DNA of 64,000 nt, from the NCBI GenBank assembly GCA_020848995.1, contig JADLHA010000030.1, positions 1-64,000 of the forward strand. The letters are read 5' to 3'. The DNA comes from Saprospiraceae bacterium (GTDB lineage Bacteria > Bacteroidota > Bacteroidia > Chitinophagales > Saprospiraceae). Below the pieces are notes generated by a model. The model had not been told where the DNA came from. It saw nothing but the letters and a program-made list of their open reading frames with translations, and did no database searches. The position numbers were made by a program, and so were the translations under genes. Shown here one piece after another: positions 35,426-44,188 of the stretch. Numbering within the stretch: the stretch's first letter is position 1; each line of letters begins with the position of its first letter.

Positions 35426-36311
35426 GTCGCCAGATTACCGGCACCGGCCCGTTTTGCTGGAGCAGGCCGTACGTCATCTGGTGGTCGATCCGCAGGGCAC
35501 TTACGCCGACGTTACGTTCGGTGGCGGTGGCCACAGCCGGAGAATACTCGAAGCGCTGGGCGAAGGTGGAATTTTGTATGCCTTCGACCGGGACAGGGAC
35601 GTTCTGCAAAATCTTCCCGATGACCCGCGTCTGCGCTTTGTGTTGTCGGATTTCAGGTATTTGACGAAATACCTGCGCTATTTCAAAGCAGATGGCTTGC
35701 ATGGATTGCTTGCAGACCTCGGTTTGTCTTCTTTTCATCTCGACGTTCCCGGTCGCGGGTTTTCTTTCCAGGCCGGAGGCGAACTGGATATGCGGATGAA
35801 CCAGCGGCAAAAACTCAAGGCCCGCACCGTCGTGATGGAATATCCGGAGGAATCGCTTGTCCGGATTTTTTCTGAATACGGTGAGCTGACCAATGCGCGC
35901 GTCATGGCGGCCAGTCTGATCAGGGAGCGAAGGCAGCGCGCCTTTGTTACTTGCGCCGACTTGGCGAAATGGGCCGGAGCATTCGCTTATGGAAAGCACC
36001 AGCAGTTTCTGGCTCGCGTATTTCAGGCCATTCGCATCGAAGTTAACGATGAGTTGGGTGCATTGAGCGACTTGATGCGACAAAGTGCAGAGTGTCTGCG
36101 ACCCGGTGGGCGGCTGGTGGTCATCAGCTACCACAGTCTGGAAGACCGGCTCGTCAAACACTGGATGCGTTCAGGAGCGCCCGATGGGGACTCCTCCCAA
36201 ACGCCGCCGTTTGAACCCCTCCTCAGCAAGGCCAGTGTGCCTGACGAAGAGGAACAGAAATCAAATCCACGGTCGCGATCTGCTAAATTGCGGGTTGCGG
36301 TCAGAAAATAA
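35418..36311 (+). CDS. rsmH: 16S rRNA (cytosine1402-N4)-methyltransferase
   Basis: 297 residues from the ATG at 35418 (MLESPDYRHRPVLLEQ). Rossmann-type methyltransferase with the SAM motif ADVTFGGGGHSRRIL, LLADLGLSSFHLD, GFSFQAGGELDMRMNQ, and the C-terminal LVVISYHSLEDRLVKH with PRSRSAKLRVAVRK, all family hallmarks. It methylates C1402 of 16S rRNA at N4. A second in-frame ATG at 35382 would lengthen the overlap with mraZ. Confidence 0.95.
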   Translation: MLESPDYRHRPVLLEQAVRHLVVDPQGTYADVTFGGGGHSRRILEALGEGGILYAFDRDRDVLQNLPDDPRLRFVLSDFRYLTKYLRYFKADGLHGLLADLGLSSFHLDVPGRGFSFQAGGELDMRMNQRQKLKARTVVMEYPEESLVRIFSEYGELTNARVMAASLIRERRQRAFVTCADLAKWAGAFAYGKHQQFLARVFQAIRIEVNDELGALSDLMRQSAECLRPGGRLVVISYHSLEDRLVKHWMRSGAPDGDSSQTPPFEPLLSKASVPDEEEQKSNPRSRSAKLRVAVRK

Positions 36312-36320
36312 ATGTGAAGA

Positions 36321-36334
36321 CTAACGAATGTTAG
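36321..36334. repeat. Imperfect palindrome CTAACGAATGTTAG at the ftsL start
   Basis: Arms CTAAC and GTTAG flank GAAT and include the ATG of the FtsL-like gene. It is similar to the palindrome at 26516. Significance is uncertain. Confidence 0.3.
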
Positions 36335-36663
36335 AATTTTCAAGACCTCCCAGGACAGGTGCGTCCAGGTTTTCCTCGGTCAGCGCAATGGTCGTTTGGA
36401 AAAACAGGATCTTTTTGATCTTCCTGTTCTCCCTGTTCCTGGTGTACATCGCAAATGTCCAGTACACGGAGATCCGCATGCGCAGGGCACAGGAACTGCA
36501 GCGCGAGATCACCCAGCTCAAGTGGCGATACTGGACGATCAAATCGGGAATGATGTACGAAGGCATGGAAGAGCAGGTCGGCAAAAAGGTGTCTGACCGG
36601 GAAATGGTGATCAAGGAGCAACCGCCACAGATTTTGCTCAGGGATAAATCAGGCAAGCAATGA
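36328..36663 (+). CDS. FtsL-like cell division protein
   Basis: 111 residues. A basic cytoplasmic start (about 1-26), one membrane helix (about 27-44, RIFLIFLFSLFLVYIANVQY), then a predicted coiled coil (RMRRAQELQREITQLKWRYW) and a short tail. Size, topology and place between rsmH and ftsI are those of FtsL, which joins FtsB and FtsQ at the division site. Bacteroidota versions diverge too far for direct recognition by motif. It ends in an ATGA overlap with ftsI. Confidence 0.82.
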   Translation: MLEFSRPPRTGASRFSSVSAMVVWKNRIFLIFLFSLFLVYIANVQYTEIRMRRAQELQREITQLKWRYWTIKSGMMYEGMEEQVGKKVSDREMVIKEQPPQILLRDKSGKQ

Positions 36664-38768
36664 GCCGGAAAAGGGAATTGTTGTCTCGGGTTTACATGTT
36701 GCTTGTCGTCTTCGTGGCGATCGCGATGATCCTGATGGCAAAGGCTGCTGTCATCTACCTCTCAGAGGGCGGGGTGTTGCGGCAAAAGAGCCGGGAATTG
36801 TATTACCGGGTCGATCGCACGGAGGCCGAACGGGGTCAGATCCTTGCCGATGACGGAAGTCCGCTAGCGACTTCCCAACCGATCTTTGAAATGCGAATGG
36901 ATTTAGCGGCCAAAGGCCTCGATGATCCAACCTTTTATGCGGGACTGGATTCTCTGGCCCTTTGTGTGAGAAACCTGTCGTACCCAGACAAATCTGTTAC
37001 CCAGGTGCGGAACATGCTGCAGGATGCGCGTAAGAAAAGGAAGCGCTACCTGCTCATCGGCAAGAACCTGAATTACGAACAGATGTTAGCTGTCAAGCGC
37101 TTTCCGGTTCTTCGCCTGGGGCCGAACCGCGGTGGATTGATCGTGCAGTCGGAAACGCGCAGGATCAAGCCTTATAAAAACCTCGCCAGCCGCACGGTCG
37201 GGCTCAACCGGTCCAACTCCGAAGCCGTGGGACTGGAGAAGAGTTACGATGCTCATCTGCGCGGCGAAGGCGGAAGCCGTGTGGTGCGCAAAGTCTCCGG
37301 TAACCTGTACCTGCCGGTCGATGGGCTTGATGAGATCCTCCCACGCAAAGGGGGCGACGTGATTACGACCATCAATCCCGGAATACAGGAAGTCGCCGAA
37401 CTTGCACTTTCGGATGCCCTGCAAAATCACCAGGCAGAAGGTGGTTGTGCGGTGGTTATGGAGGTAGAGACCGGTGCCATCAAAGCGATTGCCAATTTGC
37501 AGCGCAATCCGGAAGGCGCATATACAGAGGTCTACAATTACGCCGTCGCTCATTCTACTGAGCCGGGTTCGACCTTCAAACTCGCTGCTCTGCTTGCACT
37601 CGTCGATGCAGCCGGCGTGGACACCTCGGCGCCGGTCGATCTCATGGGAGGTGCCTGCAATTTTTACGGGCATACCATGAAAGACTCACGCATCCACGGA
37701 CGCGGCATGTCGGATCTCGCCGACGCCTTTGCGCAGTCATCAAACGTTGGCATATCCCGTCTGACGGTGCAGCACTTTGGCCAGGACCCCGCACGCTTTG
37801 TAGCCTACCTGCGCAAACTCGGTCTGGAACAGAAAACGGGCATCGACCTGGATGGGGAGCCGGCTCCTGTTATCAAAGACCCTCTACGCGATAAAAAGAG
37901 CTGGTACGGAACCACCTTGCCCTGGATGTCGGTTGGATACGAAGTTAAACTGACCCCTCTGCAATTGCTGACCTTGTACAATGTCGTGGCAAGCGGGGGA
38001 AAACGGGTGTTGCCACACCTGGTGAGCGCCATTGACGACGGCCACGGAGTGACAGCACTTTCACACCGGTGCAAGGCAGACTCGCTGATTGCCCCCTGGG
38101 CACTTCTGAAAGTTCAGGGACTCCTCAAAGCAGTGGTCGAGCGCGGCACTGCAAATAACATAGTAACCGAAACATATGCGATTGCGGGAAAGACCGGAAC
38201 GGCTGTTACCAACTATTCCGACCGGGATGCCCTGCAAAAAGCTTATCAGGCATCTTTCGCTGGCTTTTTTCCCGCTGAGGCCCCGGTATACTCCTGCATC
38301 GTGGTGGTGTACAACCCAAGCCAAACGGGGTTCTATGGAGCAGAAGTGGCGGCACCGGTTTTTCGCAGGATTGCCGACCGCTGCATGCGTGCAGAGTTTT
38401 CACGAACAGCTGTAGTGAATCTCGACGACAAAGTGATGCCTTCTGCAGCCCATCTTCCCTCGGACAACAAGGGACACCTCCATGATTTTAAACAGGTGTT
38501 TGCTTTGATCGGGCTGCCCTTTCTGCCAGTGGGGAAAAGCGACTGGGTCGAGACCTACGTTTCCGACGAAGGCATTTCCGCTGCCCCACAAATGCTGCAA
38601 CGAAATTATATGCCCGACCTCAGGGGTATGGGACTTCGCGATGCCTGTTTTCTCATGGATGCTTATGAGGTCAGGGTCGTACCCTCGGGAAGTGGAAAGA
38701 TATTGCGGCAGAGCATTCCGCCGGGATCCCTCATACAGGGACACTTAGTGGAAGTGCTGCTGCAGTGA
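36660..38768 (+). CDS. ftsI: Division-specific penicillin-binding protein (FtsI/PBP3) with PASTA domain
   Basis: 702 residues. One N-terminal membrane anchor (about 8-30), a dimerization domain (RGQILADDGSPLATS), and the transpeptidase domain with S304-T-F-K307 (active Ser), S360-S-N362 and K511-T-G513. The C-terminus carries one PASTA domain (MPDLRGMGLRDACFLMDAYE, then SIPPGSLIQG). It crosslinks septal peptidoglycan in the periplasm and pairs with FtsW. Overlaps: ATGA with the FtsL-like gene and GTGA with murE. Confidence 0.95.
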   Translation: MSRKRELLSRVYMLLVVFVAIAMILMAKAAVIYLSEGGVLRQKSRELYYRVDRTEAERGQILADDGSPLATSQPIFEMRMDLAAKGLDDPTFYAGLDSLALCVRNLSYPDKSVTQVRNMLQDARKKRKRYLLIGKNLNYEQMLAVKRFPVLRLGPNRGGLIVQSETRRIKPYKNLASRTVGLNRSNSEAVGLEKSYDAHLRGEGGSRVVRKVSGNLYLPVDGLDEILPRKGGDVITTINPGIQEVAELALSDALQNHQAEGGCAVVMEVETGAIKAIANLQRNPEGAYTEVYNYAVAHSTEPGSTFKLAALLALVDAAGVDTSAPVDLMGGACNFYGHTMKDSRIHGRGMSDLADAFAQSSNVGISRLTVQHFGQDPARFVAYLRKLGLEQKTGIDLDGEPAPVIKDPLRDKKSWYGTTLPWMSVGYEVKLTPLQLLTLYNVVASGGKRVLPHLVSAIDDGHGVTALSHRCKADSLIAPWALLKVQGLLKAVVERGTANNIVTETYAIAGKTGTAVTNYSDRDALQKAYQASFAGFFPAEAPVYSCIVVVYNPSQTGFYGAEVAAPVFRRIADRCMRAEFSRTAVVNLDDKVMPSAAHLPSDNKGHLHDFKQVFALIGLPFLPVGKSDWVETYVSDEGISAAPQMLQRNYMPDLRGMGLRDACFLMDAYEVRVVPSGSGKILRQSIPPGSLIQGHLVEVLLQ

Positions 38769-40231
38769 ACAAACGTTCTTTGAAAAAACTGGCGGACATA
38801 TTGCCCGATATCAATGGTTGCCGCATCTGCGGTAATGCGGAGCAAACGATCGTTAGGTTTACCTTCGATTCGCGTCTGGCCGGAGAACAGACAGCATTTG
38901 TCGCGAGAAAGGGAAGCCGCTCTGACGGACATGATTATATCGGAGATGCTTTGGCGAACGGATGCCGCGTGATCTTTTGCGAACATCTGCCGGATGAAAT
39001 CCATCCGGATGCTTGCTATGTTTCATGCGATCCGCTTCCGGAGTTACTCGGAAAAGTTCTCAACCGCTACTTTGGGTTTCCCCAGCAGGGAATGACCATC
39101 ATTGGTGTTACGGGCACCAACGGAAAGACTACGGTAGCGCGTTTGTTATACGAGCTCTTTGTGGGAATGGGCCACCGGTGTGGCCTGCTCTCAACCATCG
39201 AAAATATTGTCGGAGGTAACGTCTTTCCGGCAACACATACCACTCCCGACCAGATTGGCTTGTTCGAATGGCTCCGGACGATGCACGACGCAGAATGCTC
39301 ATATGTCTTTATGGAAGTGAGTTCGCATGCGGCGGATCAGGGAAGGATTGAAGGTATTGAATTTGCCTGCGGCATTTTTACCAACTTAACCCATGACCAC
39401 CTCGATTATCACGGAACCTTTAAGTCTTATCTGTATGCCAAGAAGACTTTTTTCGACCGGCTTGATCGGGGAGCCTTTGCGGTCATCAATGCAGATGATC
39501 CCAACGCGGAGGTCATGGTCCAAAATACAAAGGCGAAATGCGTAACCTACGGCTTGCGCCAACTTGCAGACCACAAGGGACGCATTCTCGAAAATTCACT
39601 CGATGGCTTGCTGCTGCAGTTCGATGCCGTTGAATGGAATGCGCGGCTGACCGGAGTTTTTAATGCCTCCAACCTGCTTGCCGTTTACACATGCGCATTG
39701 TGTCTGGGCAAAGAAGCAGAGGAAGTGCTTTCGGGAATGTCCGGCTTGCTGCCCGTTGCCGGAAGAATGGAACGGGTTAGCAGCAAAAATTCAGGCAAGA
39801 CGGGCATTGTGGATTATGCGCATACGCCCGACGCACTTGAAAAAGTCATCACCACCCTCCTCGAATTGAGGAAGCCGGCCCAGCAGATTGTGACCGTCGT
39901 GGGGTGTGGAGGAGATCGCGACCGGAGAAAGCGTCCGGTCATGGCAGAAATAGCCTGCATGTTGAGCGACCGGGTCGTCTTGACATCAGACAACCCGCGC
40001 AGCGAATCCCCGGAAGGGATTCTGCGGGAAATGGAACAGGCAGTCCGCCTCAAATATGCGGCAAAATACGTCGTGGTGCCAGACAGAGAACAGGCCATAC
40101 GAACGGCCTGTCTGATGGCGGGGAATAACGACATCGTTCTCGTTGCCGGAAAGGGCCACGAAAAATACCAGGAAATCGGGGGCAAAAAGTTGCCCTTCGA
40201 CGATGTGGAAATGCTGAAAACACATTTGTGA
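38765..40231 (+). CDS. murE: UDP-MurNAc-tripeptide synthetase MurE (meso-DAP-adding type)
   Basis: 488 residues, GTG start in a GTGA overlap with the ftsI stop. Mur ligase: ATP-binding VTGTNGKTTVARLLYEL, middle domain FTNLTHDHLDYHGTF with the carbamylated-Lys region, and C-terminal VGCGGDRDRRKRPVM. SDNPRSESP contains DNPR, the motif that selects meso-diaminopimelate as the third residue, in contrast to DNPA-type or Lys enzymes. It acts in the cytoplasm on UDP-MurNAc-L-Ala-D-Glu. The next gene is 177 bases away rather than overlapping. Confidence 0.95.
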   Translation: MNKRSLKKLADILPDINGCRICGNAEQTIVRFTFDSRLAGEQTAFVARKGSRSDGHDYIGDALANGCRVIFCEHLPDEIHPDACYVSCDPLPELLGKVLNRYFGFPQQGMTIIGVTGTNGKTTVARLLYELFVGMGHRCGLLSTIENIVGGNVFPATHTTPDQIGLFEWLRTMHDAECSYVFMEVSSHAADQGRIEGIEFACGIFTNLTHDHLDYHGTFKSYLYAKKTFFDRLDRGAFAVINADDPNAEVMVQNTKAKCVTYGLRQLADHKGRILENSLDGLLLQFDAVEWNARLTGVFNASNLLAVYTCALCLGKEAEEVLSGMSGLLPVAGRMERVSSKNSGKTGIVDYAHTPDALEKVITTLLELRKPAQQIVTVVGCGGDRDRRKRPVMAEIACMLSDRVVLTSDNPRSESPEGILREMEQAVRLKYAAKYVVVPDREQAIRTACLMAGNNDIVLVAGKGHEKYQEIGGKKLPFDDVEMLKTHL

Positions 40232-40243
40232 CGATATACAAGA

Positions 40244-40263
40244 TAATAGAGTAGGTTCTATTA
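40244..40263 (+). other. Hairpin between murE and mraY
   Basis: A perfect 7-bp stem TAATAGA/TCTATTA (40244-40250 with 40257-40263) with a 6-base loop, 12 bases after the murE stop codon. No T-run follows. Confidence 0.5.
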
Positions 40264-40280
40264 GCATTCTCAGGTTGGTT

Positions 40281-40343
40281 TTAACAGTTACAGCAGTGGA
40301 GCGTGACCAACGGGATCACATCCCTGCTGTACTGTTAATTTTT
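40281..40343 (+). terminator. Terminator- or attenuator-like hairpin between murE and mraY
   Basis: TTAACAG pairs with CTGTTAA (7 bp) and TACAGCAG with CTGCTGTA (8 bp), separated by one bulged T. An inner GTGA/TCAC stem continues the hairpin (40281-40338). Five T follow. It could partly end transcription inside the dcw cluster, or protect the mRNA end after processing. Confidence 0.55.
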
Positions 40344-40408
40344 AAGCGACCTGGGTGTGGACTTGACCTTGAACTGTCTGCAGCCAAGCGCTGTGCATTC
40401 TATAGATT

Positions 40409-41665
40409 ATGCTTTACTACCTTTTTCAGTTTGCAGAAAGGATTTTCGACCTCCCGGGAGAGCGGTTGTTTCATTACATTTCCTTTCGCGCCGGACTAGC
40501 CATTCTCCTTTCACTGGTGATATCGCTCTTTTTTGGAGGGAGGATCATTGGCATTCTGCGTCGCATGCAGGTTGGAGAGATCGTACGCGATCTTGGCCTG
40601 CACGGACAAAAGGAGAAGGAAGGCACTCCAACCATGGGGGGGATAATTATCCTGATGGCCATCGTCATTCCAACAGTGCTGCTTGCACGGCTTGAAAATG
40701 TTTACATCCAATTGATGCTATTTACCGTCGTCTGGATGGGACTCATAGGCTTTGCCGACGATTACATCAAAGTGTTTCTGAAAGACAAGAAGGGCCTGAA
40801 AGCCGCATTTAAAATAGCCGGACAGGTAGTGTGTGGTCTCGTAATTGCCGTTGTGATGCTTTATCACGAAAACGTAGTTGTCCGCATGCCCAAGGCAGAA
40901 GCAGAAAAACAGCACTATGTGGTGCTGGAAGAATTTAAAGGGTACGATGTTGTGCGCAATGTAAACGTAGATTACGTTTACGTAAAAACCCAGCTAACTA
41001 ACGTACCATTTTTAAAGGGTAACCGGTTCGACTACTACTGGATTTCTGAATTCTTTGGAGATAACCAGCACATTTGGGTATGGTTGATCTTCATTCCAAT
41101 CGTCATATTCATCGTTACAGCCGTTTCCAATGCAGCAAATCTGACGGATGGGCTGGATGGTCTTGCAACCGGCGTGTCGGCTATCATTGCAGCGACGCTT
41201 GCCATTTTAGCTTATGTATCAGGTAATGCCCGCGTTGCCGAATATCTCAATATTTTTTACCTGCCGTACACAGGCGAGCTGGTTATTTTTTCTGCAGCAT
41301 TCGTCGGCGCATGCGTAGGATTTTTGTGGTATAATACCTATCCGGCCAAAGTATTTATGGGCGATACCGGAAGCCTGGCCATTGGAGGGCTCATCGCCGC
41401 CATGGCCATCGTGCTCAGAAAGGAATTGCTCATTCCGCTTCTGTGTGGAGTGTTTTTCATCGAAAACCTGTCTGTCGTCCTGCAAGTGTCTTATTTTAAA
41501 CTGACCAAAAGGAAGTACGGCGAAGGACGACGCATTTTCCGGATGGCCCCACTGCACCACCATTATCAAAAACTTGGCATTCACGAAGCTACCATCTCAG
41601 TAAGATTCTGGATCCTTACCATCATTCTGGCCGTTTTGACCATCATCACCCTCAAAATCCGCTGA
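40409..41665 (+). CDS. mraY: Phospho-MurNAc-pentapeptide-transferase MraY
   Basis: 418 residues, ten membrane helices expected. It transfers phospho-MurNAc-pentapeptide to undecaprenyl phosphate to form lipid I. Motifs: EGTPTMGGIIIL, IGFADDYIKV (Asp-rich site), NLTDGLDGLATG (catalytic Asp), and MAPLHHHYQKLG (HHH). An insertion of about 50 residues (about 160-210) lies between the third and fourth parts, as is common in Bacteroidota. No -7 box is seen in the gap upstream. Confidence 0.96.
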   Translation: MLYYLFQFAERIFDLPGERLFHYISFRAGLAILLSLVISLFFGGRIIGILRRMQVGEIVRDLGLHGQKEKEGTPTMGGIIILMAIVIPTVLLARLENVYIQLMLFTVVWMGLIGFADDYIKVFLKDKKGLKAAFKIAGQVVCGLVIAVVMLYHENVVVRMPKAEAEKQHYVVLEEFKGYDVVRNVNVDYVYVKTQLTNVPFLKGNRFDYYWISEFFGDNQHIWVWLIFIPIVIFIVTAVSNAANLTDGLDGLATGVSAIIAATLAILAYVSGNARVAEYLNIFYLPYTGELVIFSAAFVGACVGFLWYNTYPAKVFMGDTGSLAIGGLIAAMAIVLRKELLIPLLCGVFFIENLSVVLQVSYFKLTKRKYGEGRRIFRMAPLHHHYQKLGIHEATISVRFWILTIILAVLTIITLKIR

Positions 41666-41666
41666 C

Positions 41667-42986
41667 ATGATCCTGGTGCTTGGAGCTGGAGAAAGTGGAA
41701 TCGGTGCCGCACGGTTGGCGGCCAAATTGGGTTTGCCCGTTTTTGTCAGCGACGCCGGACACATTTCACCTGATTATCGACAGGAACTCATCGATGCGGA
41801 GATTGACTTCGAAGAAGGAGGGCACGAGATCGCAATGGATTTGTTCCCGGACAAACTTGTGAAAAGTCCGGGTATTCCTGATACTGCCCCCGTCATACAA
41901 CATTTTATTGAACGGGGCATCCGCCCGGAATCTGAAATTGAATTTGCCTGGAATTACTGTAACGGAAAAGTAATTGCCATCACCGGGAGCAATGGTAAGA
42001 CAACTACCACGCGCCTTTGCACGCACTTGTTGCAGGAAGGAGGACTGGACGTCATCCAGGCAGGCAACGTCGGACATTCTTTTGCAAGGGCTTTATCGGA
42101 AGGAACGCACTCCTGTTACGTGCTGGAGTTGAGTAGCTTCCAACTCGACGGCATTGCTCATTTCCGACCTGATATCGCCATATTGCTGAATGTTACTCCA
42201 GACCACCTCGACCGGTATGCTTATTCGATGGAGCGGTACACCGCTTCCAAGTTTCGCATCGCAATGAACCAGCGTCCGGAAGATGCTTTCATTGTCTACG
42301 CCGGGGATCCAGTGATCAGGGATTACCTCGCGAAACATCCCCAAAAGGGAAGGCTTCAACCTATACAACCCGAGCTCGATCCTCACGGTGTCGTGCGCAT
42401 CAATGGCGAACCGGTAGCGAATTTGTCGGAGACATGTCTTCGTGGAAGGCACAACGCGGTCAATGCTGCATGCGCAGTAATAGCAGCACGGATGTGTGGC
42501 CTCTCTGATGCGGTAATCCACTCGGCACTGAACAGCTTTGTCAATGATCCGCACCGCCTGGAATACCTTGGTCAACACAAGGGCATTGATTTTATCAACG
42601 ACTCCAAGGCAACCAATGTCGATTCCGTCTATTGGGCACTCGACGCCATGACCAAACCAGTAATTTGGATCGCCGGTGGGCTTGATAAGGGAAATGATTA
42701 TGAATCCATACAAACGTTAGTTCGCAACAAGGTGGCGGCGCTGGTTTGTCTGGGTGCCGACAATGCCAAACTGGTCAACGCTTTTAAGGGTACGGTGGAC
42801 CGAATTGCAGAAACCGATGAAATGTCAAAGGCGGTTGCTGCCGCCATGGAATTTGCACAACCCGGTGAGGTGATTCTGCTTTCGCCAGCATGTGCCAGTT
42901 TCGACCTGTTCAGCAACTACATGGACCGCGGAGAACAGTTTCGCCGCGAGTTCCTGAAATTAAACAATCCAAACGCGACGCTATGA
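41667..42986 (+). CDS. murD: UDP-MurNAc-L-alanine:D-glutamate ligase MurD
   Basis: 439 residues. Mur ligase that adds D-Glu in the cytoplasm. N-terminal Rossmann domain LVLGAGESGIGAARLA, ATP site AITGSNGKTTTTRLC, then LELSSFQLDG, NVTPDHLDRY, HNAVNAACAV, INDSKATNVDS, IAGGLDKGNDY and LLSPACASFDLF, all typical. One base separates it from the mraY stop. It overlaps ftsW by ATGA. Confidence 0.96.
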   Translation: MILVLGAGESGIGAARLAAKLGLPVFVSDAGHISPDYRQELIDAEIDFEEGGHEIAMDLFPDKLVKSPGIPDTAPVIQHFIERGIRPESEIEFAWNYCNGKVIAITGSNGKTTTTRLCTHLLQEGGLDVIQAGNVGHSFARALSEGTHSCYVLELSSFQLDGIAHFRPDIAILLNVTPDHLDRYAYSMERYTASKFRIAMNQRPEDAFIVYAGDPVIRDYLAKHPQKGRLQPIQPELDPHGVVRINGEPVANLSETCLRGRHNAVNAACAVIAARMCGLSDAVIHSALNSFVNDPHRLEYLGQHKGIDFINDSKATNVDSVYWALDAMTKPVIWIAGGLDKGNDYESIQTLVRNKVAALVCLGADNAKLVNAFKGTVDRIAETDEMSKAVAAAMEFAQPGEVILLSPACASFDLFSNYMDRGEQFRREFLKLNNPNATL

Positions 42987-44188
42987 GCCAATTGATCATT
43001 CGCTGGAGAGATAAAATCCTCAGTCCCGGATTCATGTGGTCCGTTATCCTGACGCTGTCCCTCATTTCCATGCTGGCCGTTTACAGTACCTCGGTGACGC
43101 TTACCCAATACAGCTATGGCAGCACGGGACATTTCATCATGCGCCATGTCGTGTTTGTTCTCGCGGGAATTGGCCTGGTCTGGGTGTTTAGCCGCATCGA
43201 CTACATCTGGTTCAATCGCTGGGCGGTTGTCATGTTGTGGTCTTCTGTCATATTGCTGATCTTCATGTACTACTTTGGCGTGCGGATCAACGATGCCACG
43301 CGCTGGCTGGTCATCCCGGTCATTGGGGTGACATTTCAGGTATCAGATTTTGCGCGACTTGCCTTGATCCTCTACCTGGCACGGGCGATTTCAGAAAAAC
43401 AGGATGTGATCAAGGGATTTAAATCTGCTTTTTTACCCATTATGGGCCCGATCCTGCTCATCTGCGGTTTGATCGCACCCTCAAACCTGAGTACAGCGGT
43501 CATCATATTTGCAGGTGCGCTGTCCATGATGTTTGTCGGCCGCATCCAAATGAAATACATCGCAATGGTCGTTTTTTTGGGCGTTGCGGTTTTTCTCTTG
43601 CTGCTTTTTGTCGAGAATCTGTTTCCGGGTGCGACCCGTGCAGAAACCTGGGTGTCGCGGATACAGTCACACTTTTACGGAACGGAAGATACCTACCAGC
43701 TCGAACAGGCCAAAATGGCCATCGCCAACGGAAACCTGCTGATTCCCAATCCGGGGAACAGCCAACTCAAGGCCTTCATTCCTTATTCCTATGCTGATTT
43801 TATCTACCCCATCATCTGCGAGGAATACGGACTGATCATCGGAGGTTTCGGAATCATTGTCATTTACCTGGCACTGCTCGTCCATTGCGTTGGCATTGTC
43901 AGCAATTCCAAGCGGGCCTTTGGTGCTTTGCTGACCATGGGGGTGGGAGTGAACCTGGTTCTTCAGGCATTTGCCAACATCGCCGTATCCCTGGGTCTGA
44001 TCCCGGTCACGGGGTTGCCGCTTCCCTTTGTCAGTATGGGTGGTACGTCGCTGTTGCTCACATCGGTATCACTGGGAATGGTCATCAGTGTCAGTCGGCG
44101 CATCCAGAACCTAACCCTTGAGGATGGGATAGCTGGGAGACAAGAGAACGCTCAAGCTTTAGCGAATGGCCATGAGGGTGTTGATTAG
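42983..44188 (+). CDS. ftsW: Division SEDS glycosyltransferase FtsW
   Basis: 401 residues from the ATG in the ATGA overlap with murD. About ten membrane helices. SEDS family: VYSTSVT in the first helix, the long extracellular loop with the region around RIQSHFYGTEDTYQLEQAKM (catalytic loop), the C-terminal PVTGLPLPFVSMGGTSLL, and ISVSRRIQ, the family end signature. It polymerizes septal glycan strands together with FtsI. The gene overlaps murG by 17 bases. Confidence 0.95.
   Translation: MSQLIIRWRDKILSPGFMWSVILTLSLISMLAVYSTSVTLTQYSYGSTGHFIMRHVVFVLAGIGLVWVFSRIDYIWFNRWAVVMLWSSVILLIFMYYFGVRINDATRWLVIPVIGVTFQVSDFARLALILYLARAISEKQDVIKGFKSAFLPIMGPILLICGLIAPSNLSTAVIIFAGALSMMFVGRIQMKYIAMVVFLGVAVFLLLLFVENLFPGATRAETWVSRIQSHFYGTEDTYQLEQAKMAIANGNLLIPNPGNSQLKAFIPYSYADFIYPIICEEYGLIIGGFGIIVIYLALLVHCVGIVSNSKRAFGALLTMGVGVNLVLQAFANIAVSLGLIPVTGLPLPFVSMGGTSLLLTSVSLGMVISVSRRIQNLTLEDGIAGRQENAQALANGHEGVD

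Noticed and set aside
40232-40408. Remnant of murF coding sequence between murE and mraY
   Set aside because: Reading the gap in all frames gives stops and no Mur ligase motif, so a coding remnant is not supported even though the position is that of murF in other phyla.
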